A stretch of DNA of 12,264 bases. Source: Anaerolineaceae bacterium (GTDB lineage Bacteria; Chloroflexota; Anaerolineae; Anaerolineales; Anaerolineaceae). Each line of letters starts with the position of its first letter. The stretch's first letter is position 1. The translations under genes and the position numbers were made by a program. Location of the stretch: assembly GCA_003532515.1 (NCBI GenBank), contig DOEX01000076.1:236-12499 (forward strand). Reading direction: 5' to 3'. Positions 1 to 8,090 of the stretch are shown one piece after another. The notes beneath the pieces are model-generated. The model had not been told where the DNA came from and did no database searches. It was given only the letters and a program-made list of their open reading frames with translations.

Positions 1-3
1 CAA

Positions 4-20
4 GTACCCCGCAGGGGCAC
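4..20. repeat. GTACCC...GGGCAC palindromic repeat copy
   Basis: The sequence GTACCCCGCAGGGGCAC is a near-perfect palindrome (GTRCCCC arms around GCA). It belongs to the same GTRCCC-N-GGGYAC family found several times inside the insertion sequence at 10.5-12.0 kb. It lies about 35 bp beyond the point where the SPFH pseudogene stops matching its family, so it sits in the sequence that replaced the lost 3' part of that gene. The link between repeat and gene disruption is inference. Confidence 0.5.
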
Positions 21-56
21 AAGGAAGCCAGGTATGATATGGCGGTTGGACATCTG

Positions 57-625
57 CTACAGGGGAAGTGTGAAATTCTCAACAATGATGTTGTAAGGGG
101 CGAGCTGCTTGCTAAGCTCTTCCTCAGCGCGGATGCGCGCCTGGTCTCGCGCGGTGATCAATTCTTCTGCTGTAAACATCGCGGTGACCGCCTTAAAGGC
201 GTTCTGTACCGCAGGGGCAACGATGATATCAGCATATTCAATGCCAATATCCTGATACACTTTCATCGCCTGAGCGCCATCCAGATGGTAGTTCACCGCG
301 ATCGAGGAGCTTACCACCTGCAAATTTTTGCTCATGGCGGTGGCCTCAACCTGATCTTTTTGGGTACGGATCGACATTAACACAACCTGCTCTGCAACGG
401 GAACGCGAAGGTTAATACCTGGATAAATCACGCGATTGGCGCACCCCAGCGGGTAACAACACCGATGTAACCGGCGGGGACTACGTTTACTGCTGCTGAA
501 ACGATAATCAGTGCCGCAATGTCGACGACGACCGCAATGGCGAAGCTACGACCGCCTTTGGTCAACTTGGGGCTTTTTTGAGTACTTGACTGCGAACTTG
601 AACTTGTAAATTTTCCATCAAACAT
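57..625 (-). pseudogene. SPFH/prohibitin-like protein, frameshifted and 3'-truncated
   Basis: Two reading frames on the minus strand together form the first two thirds of a prohibitin/band 7 (SPFH) protein. The first (625 down to about 440) has a polar Ser-rich N-terminus, one membrane segment (FAIAVVVDIAALIIVSAAV) and the typical VPAGYIGVVTRWGA entry into the SPFH domain. The frame then stops, but the neighbouring frame continues with NRVIYPGINLRVPVAEQ and runs through QVEATAMSKNLQ and LAPYNIIVENFTL, all typical of prohibitins. A one-base indel near 437-448 explains the break. After ENFTL the family normally continues through a long C-terminal coiled coil; here the frame ends after two more codons with TAG at 57-59, and nothing upstream of 57 looks like that coiled coil. 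A good Shine-Dalgarno sequence (GGAG and GAGGTG) precedes the ATG at 625, so the original start is intact. Proteins of this family form membrane-anchored ring assemblies that scaffold or protect membrane proteins; this copy should not make one. A sequencing error could explain the frameshift but not the truncation. Confidence 0.75.
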
Positions 626-705
626 TTTTCACCTCACTCCTCAATTATCGCAGATAGGTGGTGATTGGACAATAGATAATGTAGGGTTCTAATAAAACAT
701 TTATG

Positions 706-724
706 TGATCGATAGGGTCGATCA
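706..724. promoter_or_regulatory. Inverted repeat, possible operator
   Basis: TGATCGA-TAGGG-TCGATCA is a perfect 7-bp inverted repeat with a 5-bp spacer. It lies in the divergent intergenic region just upstream of a possible promoter for the exopolysaccharide cluster. Its size and placement fit a dimeric regulator site, but no regulator gene is in the window and only one copy is seen. Confidence 0.35.
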
Positions 725-733
725 AGCTAATCT

Positions 734-761
734 TTGTGGCCAATTAATACTATGATATTAT
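734..761 (+). promoter_or_regulatory. Possible promoter for the BcsB-like gene cluster
   Basis: A TTGTGG box (734-739) and a TATTAT box (756-761) are separated by 16 bp, in the only sizeable gap upstream of the cluster and just downstream of the inverted repeat at 706-724. The stretch is AT-rich, so chance matches are easy; the call is weak. Confidence 0.3.
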
Positions 762-816
762 TATGGACGCATCAGAGTGTGTATCGAAAATTTAAAAATT
801 AAGCCCAGATTTTCAT

Positions 817-3057
817 GTGAGACGAAGGACTGTGAAAAAACAAAACAATAATTCAAAATCCTCCATATCTGCATTTAAGATATTAATTATCATCTGCTTG
901 TTCATAACAACCACGATTCCTGGAGAGGTGTTTGCGGGTTGGGGTACCCCTGACAATCAGCAACATGCTGTTTTTACTTTGAATGACTTGGGGTATACAA
1001 GTGATGATGAATATCAAGGTGTGTTAGTCAGCCATCAATATGATGTCAATCTTCCAGCAAGCTGGGAATTTTCCCAATCTGGTCTGGTTACGATTAGCTT
1101 CAGCCATTCCGAACTGTTAAACCCTTATTCAAGTTTAGCGGTGGATTGGAATGATATCCGCGTGGCAAGTGTGCTTTTAGATTTAAGCAATGCCGATCAT
1201 GGGACGCTACAATTTGAAATTCCAGCAGACCAATTAGTTTCAGGTTACAACAAGATGTCCTTGCATTTTTACATGGGCATTCGAGATGATTTTTGTGAAG
1301 ATTTTGATAATCCGGCAATCTGGGCTGTGGTGCACAATACTACCTCTTTTGATCTGGGGTACACCATAAAAGAATTCGACCCGGATTTGTATAAACTTTT
1401 CGATCGCATAATTGAACCCAGTGCATTGTATCAAAATTCGATAACCCTTGTACTTCCCATACAAGCGACAGCTGCTGAATTGGAAGCGGCGGCTTTGGTG
1501 AGTGCCAAATTAGGTCAAGTCGCCAACTGGCGGTCATTGGAAGTAAAGACTCTCCCGCTCGAGTTGCTTAGCGAACTGAAACCTACAGGAACCCTGATCA
1601 TCATTGCACCCGCCCAACAACTATCCACACTCAGTGAGCTCTTTCTGCCACCTTTTACTGGATCCGGTGATGACTTGCTGATGCAAGATGTGAACGGAAA
1701 TGCCATCAACTCTGATGCCGGTGTGTTGTGGACGCAGAATTCCCCTTACGACCCCTTCGCAACCGGGGTTGTAATAACCGCTTCCAGCCCTGAAGGTCTG
1801 CAAAAGGCAGGCCGAGCTTTTGCCACATCAACAGTTTTTGATCGGCTTTCCGGACAATTGGGGATCATTCTGGATGTACCTCAACCTGAAGAGGACCCCT
1901 CTGCTGCTGCCCCAGGTTTAACCTACAGTCTGCTTGACTTAGGTTATCAGGATATTGTTGCGATGGGAACAAATCAGCAGTCAATCAATCTTAATATCCC
2001 CTTACATATGGTATTTGATTCATTGGGTGATGCTTCCTTAAAATTGAATTTTTCTCATTCAGATACACTGAATCCAGACCGCTCATCCATGAATGTTCTG
2101 GTCAATAACGTGCCCGTGAGCAGTGTCCAACTGACCAGCGAGAATGCCCAGAATGCTGAAGTCGAAATAAAGATTCCTTTACGATTGTTTACATTAGGCA
2201 GCAACCTGATCACAATTATTAGCAACATCCAAGTGAATGACTCCATTGTTGAAAGCACTTTATATTGTACCGATGAATATTATACAGATTCTTGGTTAAC
2301 CATCAGCGGGACATCATCTTTTACCTTCCCCAGTGAGATTGGTAAGAACACTACTTCGCTTACTGGATATCCGGAAGTGTACTTGGGGTCTCCAACTCTT
2401 TCAAACTTGGCTGTCATTGTCCCCGATGTACCTGACTGGACCACTTCTGCAATGGTGTTAACGGTAGCGAATCGGATAGGCAGATCAGCCAAAGGCGATC
2501 AACTCTTATTAACAGTCCTTCCCGCCTCAGCTCAAGGAACTGACTTACCTGAGCGGCCCTTCCAAATTGTTGTTGGCTTGCCATCGCAAAACTCAGCTAT
2601 TATGAAAGTAAACGATCTGCTGCCGCAATCTTTTGAAGAGGATGGCATCACGCCACGGACGATAGAAGGTTACGCTGATATTGTACCAGCCTCAGGTGAG
2701 CTGGGCTTCATCCAGACTTTATTTACTGACCAAGGTAAATATCAGATGATATTAACAGCAACTTCTCCGATTGGATTGGAATGGGTTGCCAAAGCTATGA
2801 ATACCCCAACAATTTACCAAAGTTTTACTGGCAACCTGGTGGTTCTTACAGGGGATGAGCAAGTCGCCAGTTTTACTATTCCCACAGCAACCTCACCAGT
2901 TTTGGAGCTTTCGTCTGAAAATATGCAAGAAAATAAAGGCCAAGTAAATCAAAATCCAGAATGGGTAGTCGCATTGGCCGTGAGTATCGTCATTATCTCT
3001 TTGGGAGTCTTGTTGATTAATTGGTTGTTAAAAAAGAGGTCATCGAATGAAAACTAA
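817..3057 (+). CDS. BcsB-like exopolysaccharide export/synthase partner protein
   Basis: A 746-residue envelope protein with the layout of BcsB, the membrane-anchored partner of cellulose synthase that guides the nascent polysaccharide through the periplasm. It has a basic N-terminus, a hydrophobic signal segment (about residues 20-36) with a likely cleavage after VFA (residue 40), and one C-terminal membrane anchor (about 717-738) followed by a basic tail. The body is an internal duplication: each half has a beta-rich carbohydrate-binding-like region (ISFSHSELLNPYSSLAV at about 93; LNFSHSDTLNPDRSSMNV at about 410) and a Cys/Trp segment (C160...W169; C484...W493), followed by an alpha/beta flavodoxin-like region. 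This double arrangement is characteristic of BcsB. The start is GTG at 817 or GTG at 832; the second has GAAGGA only two bases upstream, the first has no clear ribosome site, so the choice is open. Its stop overlaps the next gene by 11 bp. No BcsA with a PilZ domain is in the window; the partner synthase is probably the MshEN-GT2 fusion two genes downstream. The polymer is unknown, so cellulose should not be assumed. Confidence 0.8.
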   Translation: MRRRTVKKQNNNSKSSISAFKILIIICLFITTTIPGEVFAGWGTPDNQQHAVFTLNDLGYTSDDEYQGVLVSHQYDVNLPASWEFSQSGLVTISFSHSELLNPYSSLAVDWNDIRVASVLLDLSNADHGTLQFEIPADQLVSGYNKMSLHFYMGIRDDFCEDFDNPAIWAVVHNTTSFDLGYTIKEFDPDLYKLFDRIIEPSALYQNSITLVLPIQATAAELEAAALVSAKLGQVANWRSLEVKTLPLELLSELKPTGTLIIIAPAQQLSTLSELFLPPFTGSGDDLLMQDVNGNAINSDAGVLWTQNSPYDPFATGVVITASSPEGLQKAGRAFATSTVFDRLSGQLGIILDVPQPEEDPSAAAPGLTYSLLDLGYQDIVAMGTNQQSINLNIPLHMVFDSLGDASLKLNFSHSDTLNPDRSSMNVLVNNVPVSSVQLTSENAQNAEVEIKIPLRLFTLGSNLITIISNIQVNDSIVESTLYCTDEYYTDSWLTISGTSSFTFPSEIGKNTTSLTGYPEVYLGSPTLSNLAVIVPDVPDWTTSAMVLTVANRIGRSAKGDQLLLTVLPASAQGTDLPERPFQIVVGLPSQNSAIMKVNDLLPQSFEEDGITPRTIEGYADIVPASGELGFIQTLFTDQGKYQMILTATSPIGLEWVAKAMNTPTIYQSFTGNLVVLTGDEQVASFTIPTATSPVLELSSENMQENKGQVNQNPEWVVALAVSIVIISLGVLLINWLLKKRSSNEN

Positions 3058-3883
3058 CCAATCAAATAATCAGGAAACCTATCTGATTATATTTTTAGTA
3101 TGGCTAATCTTTGCTACAAGCATAGTATTAACCATCAATCAACAAACCTCTGTTTTAGGTTTAGCAGTATTGATGATGGTAGTGATGCTTACCTTCACAT
3201 CGCTTTTCCCGCGTTCTTCACAAATTTTGACATTAATTGGTTCGATTATCTATCTGGTAGTTTATTACAGCATTTATCCAATTACTTGGGCTTCAATTAC
3301 CACTCCGGTTATTGTGGTATTGATGTTTTTTATTACTGAAGCATTTGGCTCTTTCGTTTTGCGGAAGATGAATGAAAATTATCACAGAATGCAAACCAAC
3401 ATTGATCTCCTGAATAACTTGGTTCAATACGATTCAGAAACCGGATTGCTGAAACCTCAATACTTGTATCCAAAATTGGATGATGAACTAACGCGCTCAC
3501 GCAGATTTAAACACCAGTTTTCCATCGTTATGCTGAAGGTGGCGTGTGGTGCTGTTGCAGGTACTGAAGGCAGGGAATCGGCTGAAATTGATCAGATGAT
3601 CGCCAAGTTGCTCTTACAAAATTCTCGCACCAGGATCGATATTCCATTTCTACACAATCAGTTTGGGGTCATCCTGCCAGAGACCGATATGGAAGGTGCT
3701 ACCATTTTTGCCAAACGACTTCTTGAAAAATCGATGCAAGTCTCTTTGCTTAACATGCGTATTGGCATCAGCACCTTTCCGAATGACGCCATCACCACTG
3801 AAGAACTGGTCAAGGATTGTGAAGCAGCCCTGCAAGAAGCACAAGTGTCTGGAAAAGCAATCGTCCGCTATGATGAAATCTAA
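3047..3883 (+). CDS. Membrane protein with degenerate GGDEF domain
   Basis: A 278-residue protein with about four membrane segments (residues about 12-30, 36-54, 58-77, 84-102) and a cytoplasmic GGDEF-like domain (about 125-278). Family features are clear at the start (YDSETGLLKPQYL, cf. D-x-LTGL), in ILPETDMEGA and in the C-terminal RIGISTFPNDAITTEELVKDCEAAL block. The catalytic core is lost: where an active diguanylate cyclase has RYGGDEF, this has FLHNQF (201-206), which aligns best as a two-residue deletion with the acidic residues replaced. The first metal-binding Asp is also absent (VMLKVACGAV, 161-170). The inhibitory RxxD site is not intact: Asp198 is there but Arg falls at 194 and 196 and Thr at 195. 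It should therefore not make cyclic di-GMP; it could be a structural or sensory partner of the synthase. The ATG overlaps the end of the BcsB-like gene by 11 bp and has AGAGG (3035-3039) at good spacing, suggesting coupled translation. Known analogies are degenerate GGDEF proteins such as PelD; a binding function here is unproven. Confidence 0.8.
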   Translation: MKTNQSNNQETYLIIFLVWLIFATSIVLTINQQTSVLGLAVLMMVVMLTFTSLFPRSSQILTLIGSIIYLVVYYSIYPITWASITTPVIVVLMFFITEAFGSFVLRKMNENYHRMQTNIDLLNNLVQYDSETGLLKPQYLYPKLDDELTRSRRFKHQFSIVMLKVACGAVAGTEGRESAEIDQMIAKLLLQNSRTRIDIPFLHNQFGVILPETDMEGATIFAKRLLEKSMQVSLLNMRIGISTFPNDAITTEELVKDCEAALQEAQVSGKAIVRYDEI

Positions 3884-4130
3884 TCCAAAGAGATGTTTAC
3901 ATACCTTCATAATTCGGGGAAACCGTTTTTTAGATCTACCCCTTTTTACGGTGAGTTTTTCAGTAAAGTCGTGGAAGGCTTAGTGAACAGCAAAGATCAG
4001 ATGAGAATTAATCTACTGGACGAACAGAGCATGATGTAAACCGATTGCTAATGAAAGTGCTGAGAGTTTATTCAATGACGCTTGATAGCAATTGGAATAA
4101 TACCTGAAAGAGAAGTAAGCTGCCCTGATT

Positions 4131-7100
4131 ATGGACCTAAGACCAGTAAATGAAATTCCTCCGCTCCTTCGCCTATCTTCCCTCACGCCAACAAAGCAGG
4201 GATTAACCTTACTTACAGAAGAAGTCTCCAAACGTTATACCGTTGTTCCGATAGGGCTGGAAAAAAAGACGTTTGTCTTGGCTGGACCCAATCCAATGGA
4301 CGAGGAAGCTTCTAAAGACCTTCAAATCATCTTGGGTTTCCCAATCCGAGCCATGAGATGTACTTGGAGCGATTTCAAACTATATCGAGCTTGCTGCTAT
4401 ACACCCCTTTCCCCCGGGGGTAAAGTTTCATTTGAAGAAAATCGAAAACGATTTCAGCTTGAAACGCCCAATGAGGAATTAACTGAATATAGAAGTCAAC
4501 GAAGATTTTCTGTTCTAACGACCCAAAGACGGAAAGATCCGGAAGTTCTAGGGTTCGGATTGTATTTACCCCATTTTAGCTCAGGCCATTTAGTGCAGGC
4601 AAAGGGCTTGGAAATGCTTTTACCTGAGTCCCTCCCCCGACAGCATTTCGTACCTTTAGGCTGGGTGGACGGAATTCTATTTTGTCTGATAGATAGTGCC
4701 ACCTGGATTGAGGTCTTTAACCAACATAAAGACAACCTGGAATATCAATGCCAATTGATTATTGCTGATCCAAGCGTGTTTCAATTGGCTTATCAACAAT
4801 GCTACCTGCACAGCCCCATGCCTGTATCCTGTAAAGAAGAAAAGATTGTCGCTTCATTATTTCAAAATGGCTTCCTAACATTTGAACAAGCAACATATGT
4901 ACTGGAGATCAAAAAACATACTGACCTCTCTGCAAGGGAGGTTCTGATTTCCAATAAATTAATTGCTGCTGATACATGGCTGACAGCTTATGCTAAATTA
5001 ATTAACACCAAGGCTTTGCTTTCAGCAAAAATTCCCAATGAATTCGAGAAAATCATTACGCAATTTAAGCCGCTCATTCCGGCTTGGATGGTTCGGAAAT
5101 TTCGGATTCTGCCAATCTTTGCAGACCGAGGTGGCTTGGTAATTGGACTCCAAGAAATGGATTACCGCTTAATTTCTCTTGCCAGAACCATAACCCACCT
5201 TGAAATAGAACCTCGGTTAATGGACCGCGATGTCATCGAAATGTGGATTGAAAAGGTGTATCCAGCCGAAGAAAATTTTGAAAAGCACAAGCCGATTCAT
5301 CTGGAACATCTCTTAGTGGAGTTTGGGTACCTAACTTCATCCCAAGTCAGCGAGGTGGTGACTCTTGGGGCAGAATTACATAGGCATTGGCTGGCTATTG
5401 CCTACGAAAAAGGGTATTTGTTGGAGCGCGACCTAGTAGATGCACTGGGCTTTTTTACCGGTTATCCCACACTCAGCATGGATCATTTTCCCATTGACGA
5501 GACACTCATAAATAAATATTCAATACCGTTGATGAAGGATTTTAACATATTCCCGCTTTGCGAAAGCAGGGATTCAGTGTGGTTAGCAGTTACCGATCCT
5601 CTCGCTACCGATGGTTTTCAGCGTTTAGAAACGGAAATTGATAAAAGCGTTAAGCCTGTAATTGTTCCACGTTCCATTATTGCGCAACTTATTCGGCAAT
5701 ACTCTCAGACAAGTGAGACTGAAGCACAGGATATTGAGAGCATTCAACTGGTAGACAGACTGGTAACAGAAGAAATCCTAACGCGTCGACAGGCGTTGGC
5801 GGCTTTGGAGGAAAAAGAAAGCGGAATCTCAATTGATAAGGCAATTATTCATCAGACCGGGGGCGATCCTGAAATAATAGCTAAAAATCTAGCCCGTCTG
5901 CTTGGTATTAACTACGAGGATATCTCCCTGACAGAAGTATCTCATCCGGTTTTAGATGCTTTAGGCGCACCCAGTATGCGTGTGACAGTCGTGGACCCGA
6001 TTCAGTATTCCGTTGCCCGTTTGATCTCATTGGAAATCGCCCAAAAGATGAATGCACTCCCCATTCGACTTGATAATGAGAAGGTGGTGGTCGCGTTTGC
6101 CGATCCCTTGTTTGAATCCGCGAAAAAAAATTTGGAAATAATTCTCAACAGACCAATCATCCCTGTAATTACCAGTCAGGCGATGTTGGATGACGGCATT
6201 ATTCGTTCGCTTCGTCGCCCGAAATTAGGCGAAGCGTTGTTAATGGCTGGCATGATTACCCAGAATCAATTTAACGATGCGCTGGATTACTCCAGAAAGA
6301 CAAACGTTCATTTGGGTATAGCCCTGGTTTACAAAGACTATATAACTGAAGATGATCTCTACAAATTTCTTGCCAAGCGAACAAATCTGCCTTTGGTAGA
6401 CATTTCTGAGACACCTGTTGACGAAAATGCTGCCTGGTTGCTTGAATCAAGCTTTGAGCGGACTGAAGGTATCCTGCCAACAACAGTGGAGGATAACTCT
6501 GTGATTCTGGCAATGGTGGATCCCGACAATCAAAAGGGATTTGATCAGGCTGAAGCACAAATCGGAGTGGCATGCAGCAAGGTGCTGATTAAACCCAGTG
6601 ATTTTAATTATGTTATGGAAACACTATATCGTCAGGATTATCTTGACGAAAGTATATCTACACTGATGGAACGTTCACCAGAGGATTCCGCTTATCATGC
6701 CTTGGAAACCAGCCAAATTATCTCGCTGATTATTTTCGTCCTGCTCTCTCTGGCTTTATTGCTCTACTCCCCTAATGAGTATTTGATTTTTATTAATGCT
6801 CTTATCACAGCTTTCTACCTTGGTTTTTCATTATATAAATTTAAGTTAATCTTCACAGCAATTTCCAGCAACCTTGAGGTTCCAGTTTCGGATCAGGAGG
6901 TTGCTGATTTGAAGGATTCTGAGCTGCCAATATATACTATTCTTGTTCCGGTACACCGAGAGGCTGAAATGCTGTCTGATATCTTAAAATCCCTGGAGAT
7001 GATGGATTATCCTGAAGTTCGATTAGATATCCTCGTGCTCATGGAAGAAGATGACCTTATCACTTCACAAAAATTTGACGAGATTGACCCCCCACGTTTT

Positions 7101-8090
7101 ATTCAGAAGGTCATTGTGCCCAATAAAGAACCCAAAACAAAACCAAAAGCATGTAATTTTGGTCTGATTCATGCCAGAGGAGAATATGTTGTAATTTACG
7201 ATGCCGAAGACCTGCCTGATCCTGACCAGTTGAAAAAAGTGGTTATTGCTTTTTCAAAAGTACCTGAAGAAGTTGTCTGCATCCAAGCAAAATTGAATTA
7301 TTACAACCGTAAACAAAATATCCTCACGAAATGGTTCACGATCGAATACTCCATGTGGTTTGATTTGCTGTTGCCAGGTCTGGATTCTGAACATGCGCCT
7401 ATCCCCCTGGGCGGCACTTCAAATCATTTCAAAAGATCATCGTTGCTGAAAGCCGGAGCCTGGGACCCCCATAATGTAACTGAAGATGCCGACCTGGGAA
7501 TGCGTCTTTTCAAACAAGGTTATCGCACCCGCATTGTGGACTCAACTACATATGAAGAAGCCAACAGTCAATTCGGCAATTGGATCAGACAGCGTTCACG
7601 CTGGATGAAGGGTTATATGCAAACCTGGCTGGTTCACATGCGCCACCCACTCCGAATGATCAGAGAAATCGGCTTCAAAAACTTTGTCAGTTTTCAATGT
7701 ATTGTCGGCGGAACTTTTTTTTCAGCGTTAATGAATCCGATTTATTGGATCATGACCATACTATGGTTTGTTGCCAAACCCGAATTCATCAGCCGACTGT
7801 ATCCGACCGCCATATTCTTCATGGGAGCTATCTGTATGTATGTGGGTATGTTTGTCTTTACCTATATCAATATCGCCGGCACCATGCGGCGGGGTTATTT
7901 TGATATGGTAAAAATCGCCATATTCAGCCCGCTTTACTGGGGGTTGAGCAGCATCGCCAGTTGGAAAGGATTAATTCAGCTGCTGATTAGACCCCATTTC
8001 TGGGAAAAAACACGTCACGGGCTTTATCAAAAGCCCGCAGAAGGGGAAAACACAAATGACCTGGGGGCATTGAAAAATGAATCTCCCTAA
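4131..8090 (+). CDS. Tandem MshEN/GspE-N-like modules fused to a processive GT2 synthase
   Basis: A 1319-residue protein. The first ~835 residues are repeats of the N-terminal module of type II secretion ATPases (GspE-N/MshEN): helical parts at about 235-300, 388-450, 536-600 and 696-760, alternating with beta parts at about 10-88, 169-226, 302-377, 453-524, 605-694 and 764-833. Only the module at about 698-748 keeps the consensus closely (KLGEALLMAGMITQNQF, then HLGIALVYKDYITEDDL), like the twin 24-residue cyclic di-GMP motif of MshEN; the others are degenerate. Two membrane segments (about 863-880, 884-905) lead to a GT2 domain with DAED (1024-1027), TED (1117-1119) and QRSRWMKG (1154-1161), the DxD, TED and QxxRW signatures of processive, cellulose-synthase-like enzymes. 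Further membrane segments follow (about 1190-1213, 1225-1248, 1264-1286). Role: polymerise and translocate a polysaccharide across the inner membrane from nucleotide sugars. E. coli NfrB combines a GT2 and one MshEN domain, but at the C-terminus. The start is weak: AGAAG lies 15 bp upstream, and an in-frame stop at 4116 limits extension. The 247 bp gap before it has no gene. Substrate unknown. Confidence 0.85.
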   Translation: MDLRPVNEIPPLLRLSSLTPTKQGLTLLTEEVSKRYTVVPIGLEKKTFVLAGPNPMDEEASKDLQIILGFPIRAMRCTWSDFKLYRACCYTPLSPGGKVSFEENRKRFQLETPNEELTEYRSQRRFSVLTTQRRKDPEVLGFGLYLPHFSSGHLVQAKGLEMLLPESLPRQHFVPLGWVDGILFCLIDSATWIEVFNQHKDNLEYQCQLIIADPSVFQLAYQQCYLHSPMPVSCKEEKIVASLFQNGFLTFEQATYVLEIKKHTDLSAREVLISNKLIAADTWLTAYAKLINTKALLSAKIPNEFEKIITQFKPLIPAWMVRKFRILPIFADRGGLVIGLQEMDYRLISLARTITHLEIEPRLMDRDVIEMWIEKVYPAEENFEKHKPIHLEHLLVEFGYLTSSQVSEVVTLGAELHRHWLAIAYEKGYLLERDLVDALGFFTGYPTLSMDHFPIDETLINKYSIPLMKDFNIFPLCESRDSVWLAVTDPLATDGFQRLETEIDKSVKPVIVPRSIIAQLIRQYSQTSETEAQDIESIQLVDRLVTEEILTRRQALAALEEKESGISIDKAIIHQTGGDPEIIAKNLARLLGINYEDISLTEVSHPVLDALGAPSMRVTVVDPIQYSVARLISLEIAQKMNALPIRLDNEKVVVAFADPLFESAKKNLEIILNRPIIPVITSQAMLDDGIIRSLRRPKLGEALLMAGMITQNQFNDALDYSRKTNVHLGIALVYKDYITEDDLYKFLAKRTNLPLVDISETPVDENAAWLLESSFERTEGILPTTVEDNSVILAMVDPDNQKGFDQAEAQIGVACSKVLIKPSDFNYVMETLYRQDYLDESISTLMERSPEDSAYHALETSQIISLIIFVLLSLALLLYSPNEYLIFINALITAFYLGFSLYKFKLIFTAISSNLEVPVSDQEVADLKDSELPIYTILVPVHREAEMLSDILKSLEMMDYPEVRLDILVLMEEDDLITSQKFDEIDPPRFIQKVIVPNKEPKTKPKACNFGLIHARGEYVVIYDAEDLPDPDQLKKVVIAFSKVPEEVVCIQAKLNYYNRKQNILTKWFTIEYSMWFDLLLPGLDSEHAPIPLGGTSNHFKRSSLLKAGAWDPHNVTEDADLGMRLFKQGYRTRIVDSTTYEEANSQFGNWIRQRSRWMKGYMQTWLVHMRHPLRMIREIGFKNFVSFQCIVGGTFFSALMNPIYWIMTILWFVAKPEFISRLYPTAIFFMGAICMYVGMFVFTYINIAGTMRRGYFDMVKIAIFSPLYWGLSSIASWKGLIQLLIRPHFWEKTRHGLYQKPAEGENTNDLGALKNESP

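Noticed and set aside
206..220. GTACCGCAGGGGCAA, similar to the GTACCC repeat
   Set aside because: It falls in conserved SPFH codons (VAPAVQN), so it is normal coding sequence.
3916..3947. Possible terminator after the pseudo-GGDEF gene
   Set aside because: GGGG...CCCC with a 19-base loop before TTTTT is too weak a stem to call.
4050..4120. TPP-riboswitch-like words (GTGCTGAGA, CTTGAT, TTGGAATAATACC) before the synthase gene
   Set aside because: The order resembles the TPP aptamer, but the closing stems do not pair, the 5' GGGG arm is missing, and thiamine control makes no sense for this gene. Likely chance; a covariance-model search would settle it.
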